Of a stretch of 64,000 nucleotides of DNA, positions 26,710 to 36,557 are shown piece by piece. The notes beneath the pieces were generated by a model that searched no databases, had not been told where the DNA came from, and saw only the letters and a program-made list of their open reading frames with translations. The first letter of the stretch is position 1. Each line of letters opens with the position of its first letter. This DNA is from Betaproteobacteria bacterium. Lineage in GTDB: Bacteria > Pseudomonadota > Gammaproteobacteria > Burkholderiales > Burkholderiaceae_F. The stretch covers positions 186,001-250,000 of the forward strand of contig BOKW01000003.1 of the NCBI GenBank assembly GCA_016861185.1. The letters run 5' to 3'. A program made the position numbers and the translations under genes.

Positions 26710-28104
26710 ATGACCCGCACCTCTGCCATCACTCGCGCCCAGCAGCAGTTCGACTCGGGCGAGTTCCGCGCGATCCTCGCGCGCCGCATCGCGATTCCGA
26801 CCGAAAGCCAGAACCCGGAGCGCGCGCCGGTGCTTGCCAAGTACCTGCACGAGGAGCTGCAGCCCGCGTTCGAGGCGATGGGCTTCGAGTGCCGCACGCT
26901 GACGGCGCCGCGCGCGAAAGCGCCGTTCCTGTTCGCACAGAGGATCGAGGACCCGAAGCTGCCGACCGTGTTCGGCTACGGCCACGGCGACGTGATCCGC
27001 GGGCTCGAGCCCGAATGGAAGGAAGGGCTGTCGCCGTGGACGCTCACCGAGCGCGACGGCCGCTGGTACGGCCGCGGCATCGCCGACAACAAGGGCCAGC
27101 ACTCGGTGAACATGCAGGCGCTGGCGAACGTGCTCGCCGAGCGCGGTCGCCTGGGCTTCAACGCGAAGTTCCTCGTCGAAATGGGCGAAGAGACCGGCTC
27201 GCCCGGACTGCGCGAGCTGTGCGAGCAGCACAAGGAGCTGTTCAAAGCGGACCTGCTGATCGCCTCCGACGGACCGCGGTTGCGCGCCGACCGGCCGACG
27301 ATCTTCCTCGGCTCGCGCGGCAGCCTGAACTTCGATCTGACGATCGAGGCGCGCGCCGGCGGCCATCACTCGGGCAACTGGGGCGGGCTGATCTCCAACC
27401 CGGGCATCCAGCTCGCGCATGCGATCGCGAGCATCGTCGGGCCGACCGGCCAGATCCGCGTGCCTGAATGGGTGCCGAAGGAACTTCCGGCCTCCGTGCG
27501 GCGTGCGCTCGCCGACTGCGAAGTCGACGGCGGCGCCGACGGCCCGACCATCGAGCCGTGGTGGGGCGAGCCGGGCCTTTCGCCCGCCGAGCGCGTGTTC
27601 GGCTGGTGCTCGTTCGAAGTGCTCGCGTACAAGACGGGCAATCCCGAGACGCCGGTCAACGCGATTCCGCCGCGCGCGTGGGCGCGCTGCCAGCTTCGCT
27701 TCGTGGTCGGCATCGACGAGCGCCAGATCCTGCCGGCGCTGCGCCGCCATCTCGACCGCCAGGGTTTCCCGATGGTGAAGATCGAAGCGACGCGCGAGGA
27801 GATGTTCCACGCCACGCGCATCGATCCCGACGATCCGTGGGTGCAATGGGCGATGGGATCGATCGCGCGCACGAGCGGCAAGAAGCCGGCGCTGCTGCCG
27901 AACCTCGGCGGTTCGCTGCCGAACGACATCTTCACCGACGTGCTCGGCCTGCGCACGGTGTGGGTGCCGCATTCGTACCCGGGCTGTTCGCAGCACGCGC
28001 CGAACGAACACCTGCCGCCCGAGGTGCTGCGCGAAGCGCTCGTGGTGATGACCGGCCTGTACTGGGATCTCGGCGCGGGCAACACGCCGAAGAGCGCCTC
28101 CTGA
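26710..28104 (+). CDS. M20-family metallopeptidase (dipeptidase/deacetylase-like)
   Basis: 464 residues, ATG at 26710. Metal-binding M20 motifs are visible: GYGHGDVIRG (first His/Asp), YGRGIADNKGQHSVN (bridging Asp), EMGEETGSPG (Glu pair) and a late His in SYPGCSQHAPNEHLPPE. The dimerisation domain follows HHSGNWGGLISNP. M20 peptidases release amino acids from dipeptides or N-acyl amino acids. It is downstream of the dipeptide-type importer, which fits a peptide-use role. Confidence 0.9.
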   Translation: MTRTSAITRAQQQFDSGEFRAILARRIAIPTESQNPERAPVLAKYLHEELQPAFEAMGFECRTLTAPRAKAPFLFAQRIEDPKLPTVFGYGHGDVIRGLEPEWKEGLSPWTLTERDGRWYGRGIADNKGQHSVNMQALANVLAERGRLGFNAKFLVEMGEETGSPGLRELCEQHKELFKADLLIASDGPRLRADRPTIFLGSRGSLNFDLTIEARAGGHHSGNWGGLISNPGIQLAHAIASIVGPTGQIRVPEWVPKELPASVRRALADCEVDGGADGPTIEPWWGEPGLSPAERVFGWCSFEVLAYKTGNPETPVNAIPPRAWARCQLRFVVGIDERQILPALRRHLDRQGFPMVKIEATREEMFHATRIDPDDPWVQWAMGSIARTSGKKPALLPNLGGSLPNDIFTDVLGLRTVWVPHSYPGCSQHAPNEHLPPEVLREALVVMTGLYWDLGAGNTPKSAS

Positions 28105-28123
28105 GCCGCGCGTCGAGGCGGCC

Positions 28124-28462
28124 ATGGCCTACGACGAGGGACTCGCCGAGCGGATCCGCGAAGCGCTTGGAGCGACGCGGAGCATCGGCGAGCGCAGGAT
28201 GTTCGGCGGTCTGGCGTTCATGTGGAACGGCCACATGTTCGTCGGCATCCTCGGCGAGACGCTGATGGCCCGCGTCGGCCCCGAGTACTACGAGCAGGCG
28301 CTGGCGCAACCGCACGTGCGCAGGATGGATTTCACGGGACGCCCGATGAAAGGCTACGTCTTCGTGGACCCACCGGGCTTCGCGCGCGACGCCGACCTCG
28401 CCGAGTGGGTGCGGCGCTGCTTGGACTTCGTCAAGACCTTGCCGCCCAAGAAACCGAAGTAA
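28124..28462 (+). CDS. TfoX N-terminal domain protein
   Basis: 112 residues with the TfoX/Sxy N-terminal fold: ERIREALGATRSIGERRMFGGLAFMWNGHMFVGI, a conserved R-x-MFGG motif, and RVGPEYYEQALA. It lacks the C-terminal TfoX domain, so it need not regulate competence. It lies between two M20 peptidase genes on the same strand; the functional link is unknown. Confidence 0.85.
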   Translation: MAYDEGLAERIREALGATRSIGERRMFGGLAFMWNGHMFVGILGETLMARVGPEYYEQALAQPHVRRMDFTGRPMKGYVFVDPPGFARDADLAEWVRRCLDFVKTLPPKKPK

Positions 28463-28505
28463 AGCGGTGTCCGGAGACACCGCGGCGATCCATGGAAACC
28501 TCTCG

Positions 28506-29690
<1,185 letters not shown>

Positions 29691-29734
29691 CGGACGGCCG
29701 GATCGCCGATCTGATCGCGTCAGGGCGCCGGTGG

Positions 29735-30796
29735 TCAGCGGGTTTCCGCCAGGCCGTACGGCCGGAGCAACGGCACTTCCAGCAGATGCGCCGCGGCTCG
29801 ACGGGAGACGGTCAGCGCTTCGCCGAACGCAGCGAAGATCCAATGGCCGAAGCCGTTCAGCCAGCGCATGGCGGTTTGCAGCGCGCGATCGCGGGGCGCG
29901 AGCTGCAGCGGATTCAACGTCGCGCGTGCGACGGAGGCGAAATCGATCAACTCCACGCCGGGGAAGAACCGCGCCGCATCGTCGTGCACGACCACGCTGT
30001 CGACGCGAAGTCCGCCGATCAGCGCGGCCGCCGTGGCGCGCGGCACCGAAGTCAGCAGTCTGAATCCGAGCGCCATCAGCCAGACCGGGAGGCCGGGAAT
30101 CAGCACCATGCTGCGCTTCAGCCGGCGTGCGCCTGCGTAGCACAGCATCAGGTCCGCGTAGGTCGTCACTTCGGGCCCGCCGATCTCGATGACCCGTCCT
30201 TGGCCATCCCATTGCTCGAGCGCGCCGAGCAGGTAGTCGACGACGTTCTGCGCAGCGATGGGCTGGGTCCTGTGCCGTAGCCAGACCGGCCCGGGAATGA
30301 TGCGGAACAGCTCGGTGATGCGTCGGATCATCTCGAACGAAGTGCTGCCCGAACCCGCGATCACGCTGGCGCGGAACTCGGTAACGGGCACCGGCCCCTG
30401 GCGCAAGGTCAAGCCGGTTTGGACGCGCGATCGCATGTGCGGCGCGATCTGCTGCTTGGGGTCTGCCAGTCCGCCCAGATAGATGATGTGCTGCACGCCG
30501 GCGGTTGCGGCCGCCTGCGCGAAATTGCGCGCGCCCTCCAGGTCGCGCGCGGTGTAGCCGCATCCGCTCGACATGCTGTGGATCAGGTAGTACGCGGTGT
30601 GCACGCCGTGCAGTGCGGCAGGCAGCGTCGCCGGCAGCATCACGTCGCCGGCGACGACATCGATCGTGCCGACCCAGGGCTGGTCGAGCCGGTGCGGGTC
30701 ACGCGCCATCGCCCGCACCTGGTGACCATGCGCCAGCAGCCGCGGGATGAGCTGGCCTGCGATGAATCCGGTCGCTCCGGTAACGAGGACGAACAT
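29735..30796 (-). CDS. NAD(P)-binding protein, atypical SDR/NmrA type
   Basis: 353 residues from ATG at 30796 (MFVLVTGATGFIAGQLI); longer upstream frames add only non-protein-like sequence. The Rossmann motif GATGFIAG is typical of NmrA-like and atypical SDR proteins, and the position of the classical Tyr-Lys pair is not conserved (AYYLIHSMSSGCGY). A C-terminal alpha-helical segment includes LPVWLMALGFRLL. Often such proteins act as redox sensors or sugar/quinone reductases. It is convergent with the amidohydrolase. Confidence 0.85.
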   Translation of the reverse strand: MFVLVTGATGFIAGQLIPRLLAHGHQVRAMARDPHRLDQPWVGTIDVVAGDVMLPATLPAALHGVHTAYYLIHSMSSGCGYTARDLEGARNFAQAAATAGVQHIIYLGGLADPKQQIAPHMRSRVQTGLTLRQGPVPVTEFRASVIAGSGSTSFEMIRRITELFRIIPGPVWLRHRTQPIAAQNVVDYLLGALEQWDGQGRVIEIGGPEVTTYADLMLCYAGARRLKRSMVLIPGLPVWLMALGFRLLTSVPRATAAALIGGLRVDSVVVHDDAARFFPGVELIDFASVARATLNPLQLAPRDRALQTAMRWLNGFGHWIFAAFGEALTVSRRAAAHLLEVPLLRPYGLAETR

Positions 30797-30881
30797 CGTG
30801 AATCTCCAGATCAGGCGAAGACGCCTCCTGTCCGTGACGGGCGAGCGCGAGGCGAAGGTTCGCTCGCCCGGCGGCGCCGGG

Positions 30882-31304
30882 TCAGTGCGCCGCCGTCGTG
30901 GTGCTCGCGCGCGCGACACGCGTCTGCGCCGCGCTTTCGGCGAACCACTCGCGAAGCGGCACCACCATCGCTGCGATCAACGGGTCGGGACCGAGGTGGG
31001 ACGGCACGGCCGGCGCGGCCGGGTTCGGCGTGTGCGCCAGCATCCGCGCGAAGCTGTCGGCGATCGGATCGGCTTTTGCGGAGGCGTGCCGAACGCCGTC
31101 GCGCAGCGGAATCACGACCGCCTGCAGCAACGGATCCTTCTCGCGGTCGGCGGCGGTGATCGGCGCACTGACTGCGGGTTGATGAGCAAGCATCCGATCG
31201 AAGCTGCCGGCGACTTCGTCGGCGGCGACGCCGTCGCAGGCGCCGAGCAGCAGTCCGAGCGCGACGACGAGGGATGAGGCTTGGAGCGGGCGGTTCTGGT
31301 TCAT
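30882..31304 (-). CDS. Small lipoprotein with two tandem copies of a 41-residue module
   Basis: 140 residues from ATG at 31304, behind AGGAG. The lipobox LLLGAC puts the acylated Cys at residue 23. Two internal copies follow: one contains SFDRMLAHQP and DPLLQAVVIPLRDG, the second SFARMLAHTP and DPLIAAMVVPLREW. Each ends with an amphipathic helix. I do not know the family. It is 48 bp after a four-helix membrane protein gene on the same strand, so they may form an envelope pair. Confidence 0.75.
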   Translation of the reverse strand: MNQNRPLQASSLVVALGLLLGACDGVAADEVAGSFDRMLAHQPAVSAPITAADREKDPLLQAVVIPLRDGVRHASAKADPIADSFARMLAHTPNPAAPAVPSHLGPDPLIAAMVVPLREWFAESAAQTRVARASTTTAAH

Positions 31305-31352
31305 TTGGCTCTCCTTGGTGGCGTGAATCTGGGGCAATCGAAGTGACGGGGT

Positions 31353-31844
31353 TCAGCGCGCTTCGACTTCAATCGCGGCCGCGCCGGCTGCGTGCGCCGA
31401 ATCGCGCGGCGCCGACCCGACATTGAGGAACACGTTGGCGACGAAGGCGAGCACACCGGCGGCGACGACGAACTGCGATCCGACGAGTACCGGCAGCGCC
31501 TGCGGATGGCCGAGCAGCAGCGCGGCGAGCGCGCCCATCATCGGCGGCAGCGCCAGGTTGAACAGCCAGAAGTGAACCGCGGCGAGCCGGCTCGCTCCGG
31601 CTTCGGGAAAGGCGCGATAGATCAGCCCGGCGAGCGCAAGTCCGGTCCAGCCGAGCAGGCCGACGTGCGCGTGGACGGGCCGCAGTGCGAAGTTCCCGCT
31701 CGCGCCCATCGCGATGCCGAGCGCGACGGCGACCACCAGATACGCCGCCGCCAGCCTGAACCAGGCCGCGGTCGATGGAGAAGACGCGCCCGCAGCGGCG
31801 CGCCGGACCGGTCGCTGCGCGCTCATCTGAGTCGTTGCTTGCAT
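31353..31844 (-). CDS. Four-helix membrane protein, cytochrome-c-oxidase-like short family
   Basis: 163 residues, ATG at 31844 with AGGAGG six bases upstream. Four hydrophobic helices are visible. The pattern MGASGNFALRPVHAHVGLLGWTGLALAGL resembles the short proteins often annotated as cytochrome-c oxidase, with two His in VHAHVG that could bind heme. It lacks the full set of heme-copper ligands. Its partner is probably the lipoprotein gene downstream. Role uncertain. Confidence 0.75.
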   Translation of the reverse strand: MQATTQMSAQRPVRRAAAGASSPSTAAWFRLAAAYLVVAVALGIAMGASGNFALRPVHAHVGLLGWTGLALAGLIYRAFPEAGASRLAAVHFWLFNLALPPMMGALAALLLGHPQALPVLVGSQFVVAAGVLAFVANVFLNVGSAPRDSAHAAGAAAIEVEAR

Positions 31845-32324
31845 CGAAGACCTCCTGTGGCGGGCTCAGAGGGTGAACGGCGTTCTGCGCTTGGGCATCG
31901 CGCCGGCGGAACCGGCGGCGGTGACGCGGCGGGCGGTGGGCGACCGGCGCTTGACTGCGGCGGATGGCAGCGCGATCTGCGCCGGCCATGGCGACTGCGT
32001 CTTGTTCTTCGGATCCCTGGCGTTCATTGGCAACTCTTGGCTGTGGATTCGGGTTCGCGCACGGCGCGTGTTTCGGAGTGCGCGCAGTGTGGGCGTCGGC
32101 CGCTTGCCGATCGCTGACGCATCGGCGATCCGCGGCCGCGCCCGCCGCGGCGAATCACCGTGGCACGCCAGGGTCTTGTTTCAGAAACGATTCCTTGACG
32201 CAGCGGCGCGGCCGAGGACGCCATCCGCAGCGCACGCGGGCCGTGGCGGGAGGCGCTTGCGCGGGCCGTCGCGGCGACTTACGGATGGCTGACGGGCGGC
32301 CGCGGACGCGGCCGTCCGCAAGGG
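31845..32324. other. 480-bp gap with no supported gene
   Basis: Frames of 66-139 residues occur here on both strands, but they are Arg-rich, have no ribosome-binding site and look like noise. The minus side must hold the promoter for the gene at 31844, and the other side the 3' end of the MalT-like regulator. No clear hairpin or known repeat was found. Confidence 0.5.
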
Positions 32325-35300
32325 CTAGGACGGCCCGCCGGAGGTTGCGCCGGCGGCGATCTGCCGATACAGCCGCTCGGTTTCGGCGCCGGGTTTTACG
32401 CCGAGAACGATCGAAAGCAGTTCGCGGCAGCGCCGATACGCGTTCAGCGCTTCCGCCTGCTCGCCTTGGGCGGCGAGCGCGCGCATCAGGCCGCGATAGA
32501 AGGATTCGGAAAGGTTGTCGGCCTCGAGCCCGCGGCGATACAGGTCGATGGCGCCGGCCCAGTCGCCGCGGCGCTCGAGCAGTTCGCCCAGCCGCATCAG
32601 CGCGCGCGTGAAGCGCGCGCGCAAGGCATCGCGCGGCTGCGCGATCCACGCGGCTTCGTCGTCGCCCAGCAGCGCGCCCGGATAGGCGTCGATCAGGCGC
32701 GCGGCGGACGCGGTCAGCGGCACGCCCGCGTCTTCGCCGACGCGCTGCGCGGCGTCGAGCGCCGCCTCGAGCGCCTGTATGTCGGTCCAGACGAGCGCCG
32801 GCGCGAGCGAAAGTTTTCCTCCCGCGAGCGTGATCGCCTGCTCGACGTCGAGCAGCTTGCGCAGTCGAAACAGCGTCGCGTCGAACGAGGTCCTGGCGGC
32901 CGCGCCGTCGGCGTCGGGCCAGAGCGCTGCCGTCACGTAGGCGCTGTCCACGTCCTTTCCGCCGAGCGCGACGATCAACTTGAGCAGATCGAGCGGGCGC
33001 TGCTGCGCCTTGCCGCCGAAGCGAAGCGGCTGGCCATCGCGCAGCAACTCGAACCGGCCCAACACATGCACGCGCAACCGGAACGGCCACGCGCTTCCCG
33101 CCCCGGGCGGCGGCGCCAGGTAGTTGCGCTCGATCAGCGCGCGCACGAAATCCGTCTCGATGCCCTGCGCGAGCGCGAAGTCCGCCAGCCGCGCCGCCAC
33201 GTCCGGACGGTGGCGCAGGAACACGGCTTCGCCGCGCTCGCGGTAGCCCGCGATCGCCGCCGCCAGCCGCTGTGCCGCCTGCGCGGTCCGCCCCGCCGCG
33301 ATGTCGTCGTCGATCTGCAGCAACTCGCGCTGCCGTTCGAAGCTCGCCCGATCGGCCCCGGTTGCCATGGCGATCGCCTCGTCCATCACCTGCGCCGCGC
33401 CGCTGCGATCGCCGGCGGCACTGCGGCTGTGCGCCAGACGCATCAGGAACTGCGGCAACTGCAGCGTCGGCACGCCCGTCGCGCGCGCCAGCGCGAGCGC
33501 CCGCTCGGCCTCCTGCACCGCGGACTCGCAGCGGCCGAGCCGCTGCGCGAGCAGCGAACGCAGGTAGTGCAGGTACATCCAGTGCATCCGGTGCAGCGGC
33601 GACAGCCGGCGCTCCATCGCGTCGACGAGCGCCTGTGCCTGCGCGTACTCGCCCTTGCTGATCAGCGCGGTGGCCTGCCCGTGATCGATCTCGAACAGGT
33701 AAGCCTCGAGGCCGTAGCGTCCGGCGATCTCCCGCGCCTGCGCGCTGACCCGGCTCGCTTCGTCGTAGCGCCCGGCGATGTAATGCCACGCGGCCACGTG
33801 CGTGCGCCACCAGATCTGCATCAGCGGCGCGACCTCGGCCCCGGCGATGACCGGTTCGATCCGCGCGACCAGCGCGGCGCCCTCCGCGCTGCCCTTGGTC
33901 CAGTTGTACGTGTTCAGCAGAATCGACGCCGCCATCACGCGTACGTTGACGTCGGGCTCCCCGTCGATCAGCGCATCCAGCCGCGCAGCGCAGCGTTCGA
34001 GCACGTCGGCGTCGGGACGGCGAATCAGCAGCGCGATCAGTTGTGCGGCGCGTGCGCGCAGTTCGCTCTCGCGATCGAGCGCGGCCGGTTGTCCTTCGCC
34101 GAGCAGCCGGTCGAACTCGGGCAGCCAGCGGTCGAGCGGACGGAAGTCGGCCCATTCGTAGTAGTAGCCAGTGACGATCGTCCCGAGCGCGAGCGCCTGC
34201 CCGCGCAGATCGCCGGCGGCGCGGAACGCCTCGAACGCGCGCTCCAGCGCGGGCCGGCCGCGTTGCGGCTGTACGAAGATCCACGCGCGGCCGAACCAGT
34301 ATTCGAGCCACGGGTCCGCCGCGCGCACATCCGCCGGCAGCGCCTCGATCCAGTCCGACAGCACCTGCCCGCGTCCCTGCCGCGCCCAGTCCAGCGCGTT
34401 GGCGCAGACGATGGTGCGTAGCGCATCCCATTCGCCGGCCTCGCGATACAGCTCGAGCGCGCCGGCCGCCTCGCCGCGCGAGGCCAGCAGTTGCGCCGCC
34501 CGCACCATCGCCGCCCGCTGCTCGTCGCGCGGCAGGCGCTTCTGCAGCTCTTCGCGCAGGTACTCGCGAAACAGCGCGTGGTACTGGTAGGTCGTCTGCT
34601 CGCCGCGCCGGCGGTCGACGAACAGATGGCGCCGGTACAGGTACTCCAGCAGCCGCGGCGCTTGGTCGTCGCCGGTGAGCGCGACCGCCTCGCTGGGTGT
34701 GATCGAAGGGGCGACCGCCATGAGGATCAGCATGCGCTGGTTTTCCGGGCGCGCGCGGTTGAAGATCTCGCCGGCGAAGTACTGGAAGATCGCCTCCTTG
34801 CCTTCGCCGAGTGACTCGTCCAGTGTCGCGCCTTCCCGGCTCAGATGCTCGCGCAACAGGACCAACGCGGCGACCCAGCCGTCGCTCTGGCGCAGGATGC
34901 GCCGCACGACGCGTTCATCGAGCGTTCGCTCGCCGAGGATCGCGTCGGCTTCGTCTGGCGTGCAACGCAGCGCCGCCTCGTCGATCCGGCCGATGCGCCG
35001 GCTCGCGACGAGCCGCGCGAACTCGGGCGGCGGATCGCCGCGCGAGACGATGAACACGGTGACGCCGTCGGGAATCTCCTCCAACCCCTGCACCAGCGCG
35101 GCGCGGTGTTCGCGAATGGGGCGGGCCTCCTGGAAATTGTCGAAGACCACTGCGCACGGATGGGGCAGCAGGCCGAAGAAGTCGCGGAAGAACGCATGGG
35201 CGAAGCGGGACAGGTCCTGCTCCGGCACGGGCGGAAACAGCGGCAGCACCGCGTTCTTGCGCGCGACCTGCAGGGCGGCGGTGCGCATGTAGTGCACGAA

Positions 35301-35531
35301 GGTCGCGGGGTCGGAATCGCCGACATCGACCTGGTACCAGATGTGCCGAAGCCCGCGTTCTTCGAGGTAGCTGGCGACCAGCGTCGTCTTGCCGGCCCCC
35401 GGCGGCGCGCTGACCCATACGATCGGCCGTTGAGCCGCCTCGTCCAGCAGCGAGAACAGCCGCGGCCGGGCGACCGCGTCGTAAAGCTTCGGTCGTGTCA
35501 GCTTGGCAAGAGCCGGCGAACGAACGTTCAC
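32325..35531 (-). CDS. MalT/LuxR-type NTPase with C-terminal BTAD (SARP-like) domain, transcription regulator
   Basis: 1068 residues from GTG at 35531 (VNVRSPALAKLTRPKL). The upstream frame overlaps the methyltransferase gene, so a longer start is rejected. Residues 1-40 match the MalT-type entry motif, Walker A is SAPPGAGKTT, and Walker B is CAVVFDNFQEA. TPR-like repeats fill residues 320-830. At about 840 the SARP part starts (VHVLGRFELLRDGQPLRFGGK), a winged helix with ALWPDADGAAARTSF, and a BTAD helical domain ends the protein. Such proteins sense a ligand and switch on nearby or distant genes. Target genes are unknown. Confidence 0.88.
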   Translation of the reverse strand: MNVRSPALAKLTRPKLYDAVARPRLFSLLDEAAQRPIVWVSAPPGAGKTTLVASYLEERGLRHIWYQVDVGDSDPATFVHYMRTAALQVARKNAVLPLFPPVPEQDLSRFAHAFFRDFFGLLPHPCAVVFDNFQEARPIREHRAALVQGLEEIPDGVTVFIVSRGDPPPEFARLVASRRIGRIDEAALRCTPDEADAILGERTLDERVVRRILRQSDGWVAALVLLREHLSREGATLDESLGEGKEAIFQYFAGEIFNRARPENQRMLILMAVAPSITPSEAVALTGDDQAPRLLEYLYRRHLFVDRRRGEQTTYQYHALFREYLREELQKRLPRDEQRAAMVRAAQLLASRGEAAGALELYREAGEWDALRTIVCANALDWARQGRGQVLSDWIEALPADVRAADPWLEYWFGRAWIFVQPQRGRPALERAFEAFRAAGDLRGQALALGTIVTGYYYEWADFRPLDRWLPEFDRLLGEGQPAALDRESELRARAAQLIALLIRRPDADVLERCAARLDALIDGEPDVNVRVMAASILLNTYNWTKGSAEGAALVARIEPVIAGAEVAPLMQIWWRTHVAAWHYIAGRYDEASRVSAQAREIAGRYGLEAYLFEIDHGQATALISKGEYAQAQALVDAMERRLSPLHRMHWMYLHYLRSLLAQRLGRCESAVQEAERALALARATGVPTLQLPQFLMRLAHSRSAAGDRSGAAQVMDEAIAMATGADRASFERQRELLQIDDDIAAGRTAQAAQRLAAAIAGYRERGEAVFLRHRPDVAARLADFALAQGIETDFVRALIERNYLAPPPGAGSAWPFRLRVHVLGRFELLRDGQPLRFGGKAQQRPLDLLKLIVALGGKDVDSAYVTAALWPDADGAAARTSFDATLFRLRKLLDVEQAITLAGGKLSLAPALVWTDIQALEAALDAAQRVGEDAGVPLTASAARLIDAYPGALLGDDEAAWIAQPRDALRARFTRALMRLGELLERRGDWAGAIDLYRRGLEADNLSESFYRGLMRALAAQGEQAEALNAYRRCRELLSIVLGVKPGAETERLYRQIAAGATSGGPS

Positions 35532-35746
35532 GGATCGTTTCGCGCAAGTGGGATGACTACGCAAAAACAGGTTAGCACCGCCGCGAGTCGGCCGCCGCAA
35601 CGCACGAAGTCCCCGCGCGCGTCGGCAACCGGCGTGCTCGAAGGGCTCCGCGCAATGGTGTTCCGCGACGCGACGGCATCGCCTCGCTCGTACTGCGGCA
35701 TGCGGGACTGAGCGCTGCACGACATCGAACGGCGGCCGCACTCGCC

Positions 35747-36538
35747 TCAGCGGGTACGCACGGCGAAGAACATGTAGCGGTTCAGGCTGAAGAAGTAGTC
35801 GTCGCGCGCGCGCAGCTCGCCCGCCCACGCGTCGATCTCGGACGCGTCCGCGCCGCGGCTCGCCGCGAACGACGCGATCAGGTCGATCAGCCGGTTGCTG
35901 TACGTGTCGGGGTCGAACGCGGGGTTGAGCAGCGGCACCGCGCGCACGCACACGCGCTCGAAGCCGGCGCGCTCCATCCGCCTGCCGAGCGTGCGCGGCA
36001 GGTGCGGATCGGGCACGTGCCGATCCCACAGCGCGAGCACGCGCGCCATGCGCGCGACATCGCCGCTCGCCCAGACGAGCGAGTCCCAGTCGGTGTCGAT
36101 CGCGAGCAGTTGCCCGCCCGGCCGCAGCACGCGCGCGAACTCCGCGAGCGCCGCGTCGACGTCGGGCAGGTACTCGAGCACCTGCGTGCAGACGATCGTG
36201 TCGAACGACGCATCGGCGCACGGCAGCCGCGCCGCGTCGGCCTGGACGAAGCGCAGCCACGGCAGCGCGGCGAAGTGCATGCGGGCATAGGCGAGCAGCG
36301 GTGCGCTGATGTCGACGCCGAGCACCTGCCCCGCGGCGCCGACGCGTTCGGCGATCGCCGCGGCCAACAGACCGGGGCCCGAGCCGACGTCGAGCACGCG
36401 GTCGCCCGCATTGGGCACCAGCGCGCGCAGCACGGCCGCGCGCAGCACGGCCGCGCGCTGCGCGACCATGTCGGGCGTCAGATAGATGGCGACGAGCCGC
36501 GCCGCCGCTTCCGCGTCGTAGCGCAGCGTCGTCGCCAT
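35747..36538 (-). CDS. Class I SAM methyltransferase (UbiE/COQ5-like fold)
   Basis: 263 residues. Motif I is VLDVGSGPGLLA, acidic motif LGVDISAP, then QADAARLPCADASFDTIVCTQVLEY and RVLRPGGQLLAIDTDWDS. A 15-bp tandem duplication (36423-36452) adds a second RAAVL block in the N-terminal helix. It lies 19 bp downstream of the cytochrome b fusion on the same strand, so the two may be co-transcribed. A quinone or pigment methyl transfer fits that context but is inference. Confidence 0.88.
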   Translation of the reverse strand: MATTLRYDAEAAARLVAIYLTPDMVAQRAAVLRAAVLRALVPNAGDRVLDVGSGPGLLAAAIAERVGAAGQVLGVDISAPLLAYARMHFAALPWLRFVQADAARLPCADASFDTIVCTQVLEYLPDVDAALAEFARVLRPGGQLLAIDTDWDSLVWASGDVARMARVLALWDRHVPDPHLPRTLGRRMERAGFERVCVRAVPLLNPAFDPDTYSNRLIDLIASFAASRGADASEIDAWAGELRARDDYFFSLNRYMFFAVRTR

Positions 36539-36557
36539 GGTCGTCGCACCTCGCGGA

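Noticed and set aside
31873-32292. 139-codon plus-strand ORF in the 480-bp gap
   Set aside because: Arg-rich, no ribosome-binding site and no domain; composition matches random high-GC sequence.
35553-35711. 52-codon ORF upstream of the MalT-like regulator on the plus strand
   Set aside because: It starts with a plausible MTTQKQV but has no ribosome-binding site, no recognisable domain, and becomes Arg/Ser-rich noise. The 215-bp gap more likely holds the regulator promoter.
32325-36260. Longer version of the MalT-like regulator with an N-terminal extension
   Set aside because: The extra residues overlap the methyltransferase gene in another frame and do not resemble protein. The GTG at 35531 directly precedes the conserved start.
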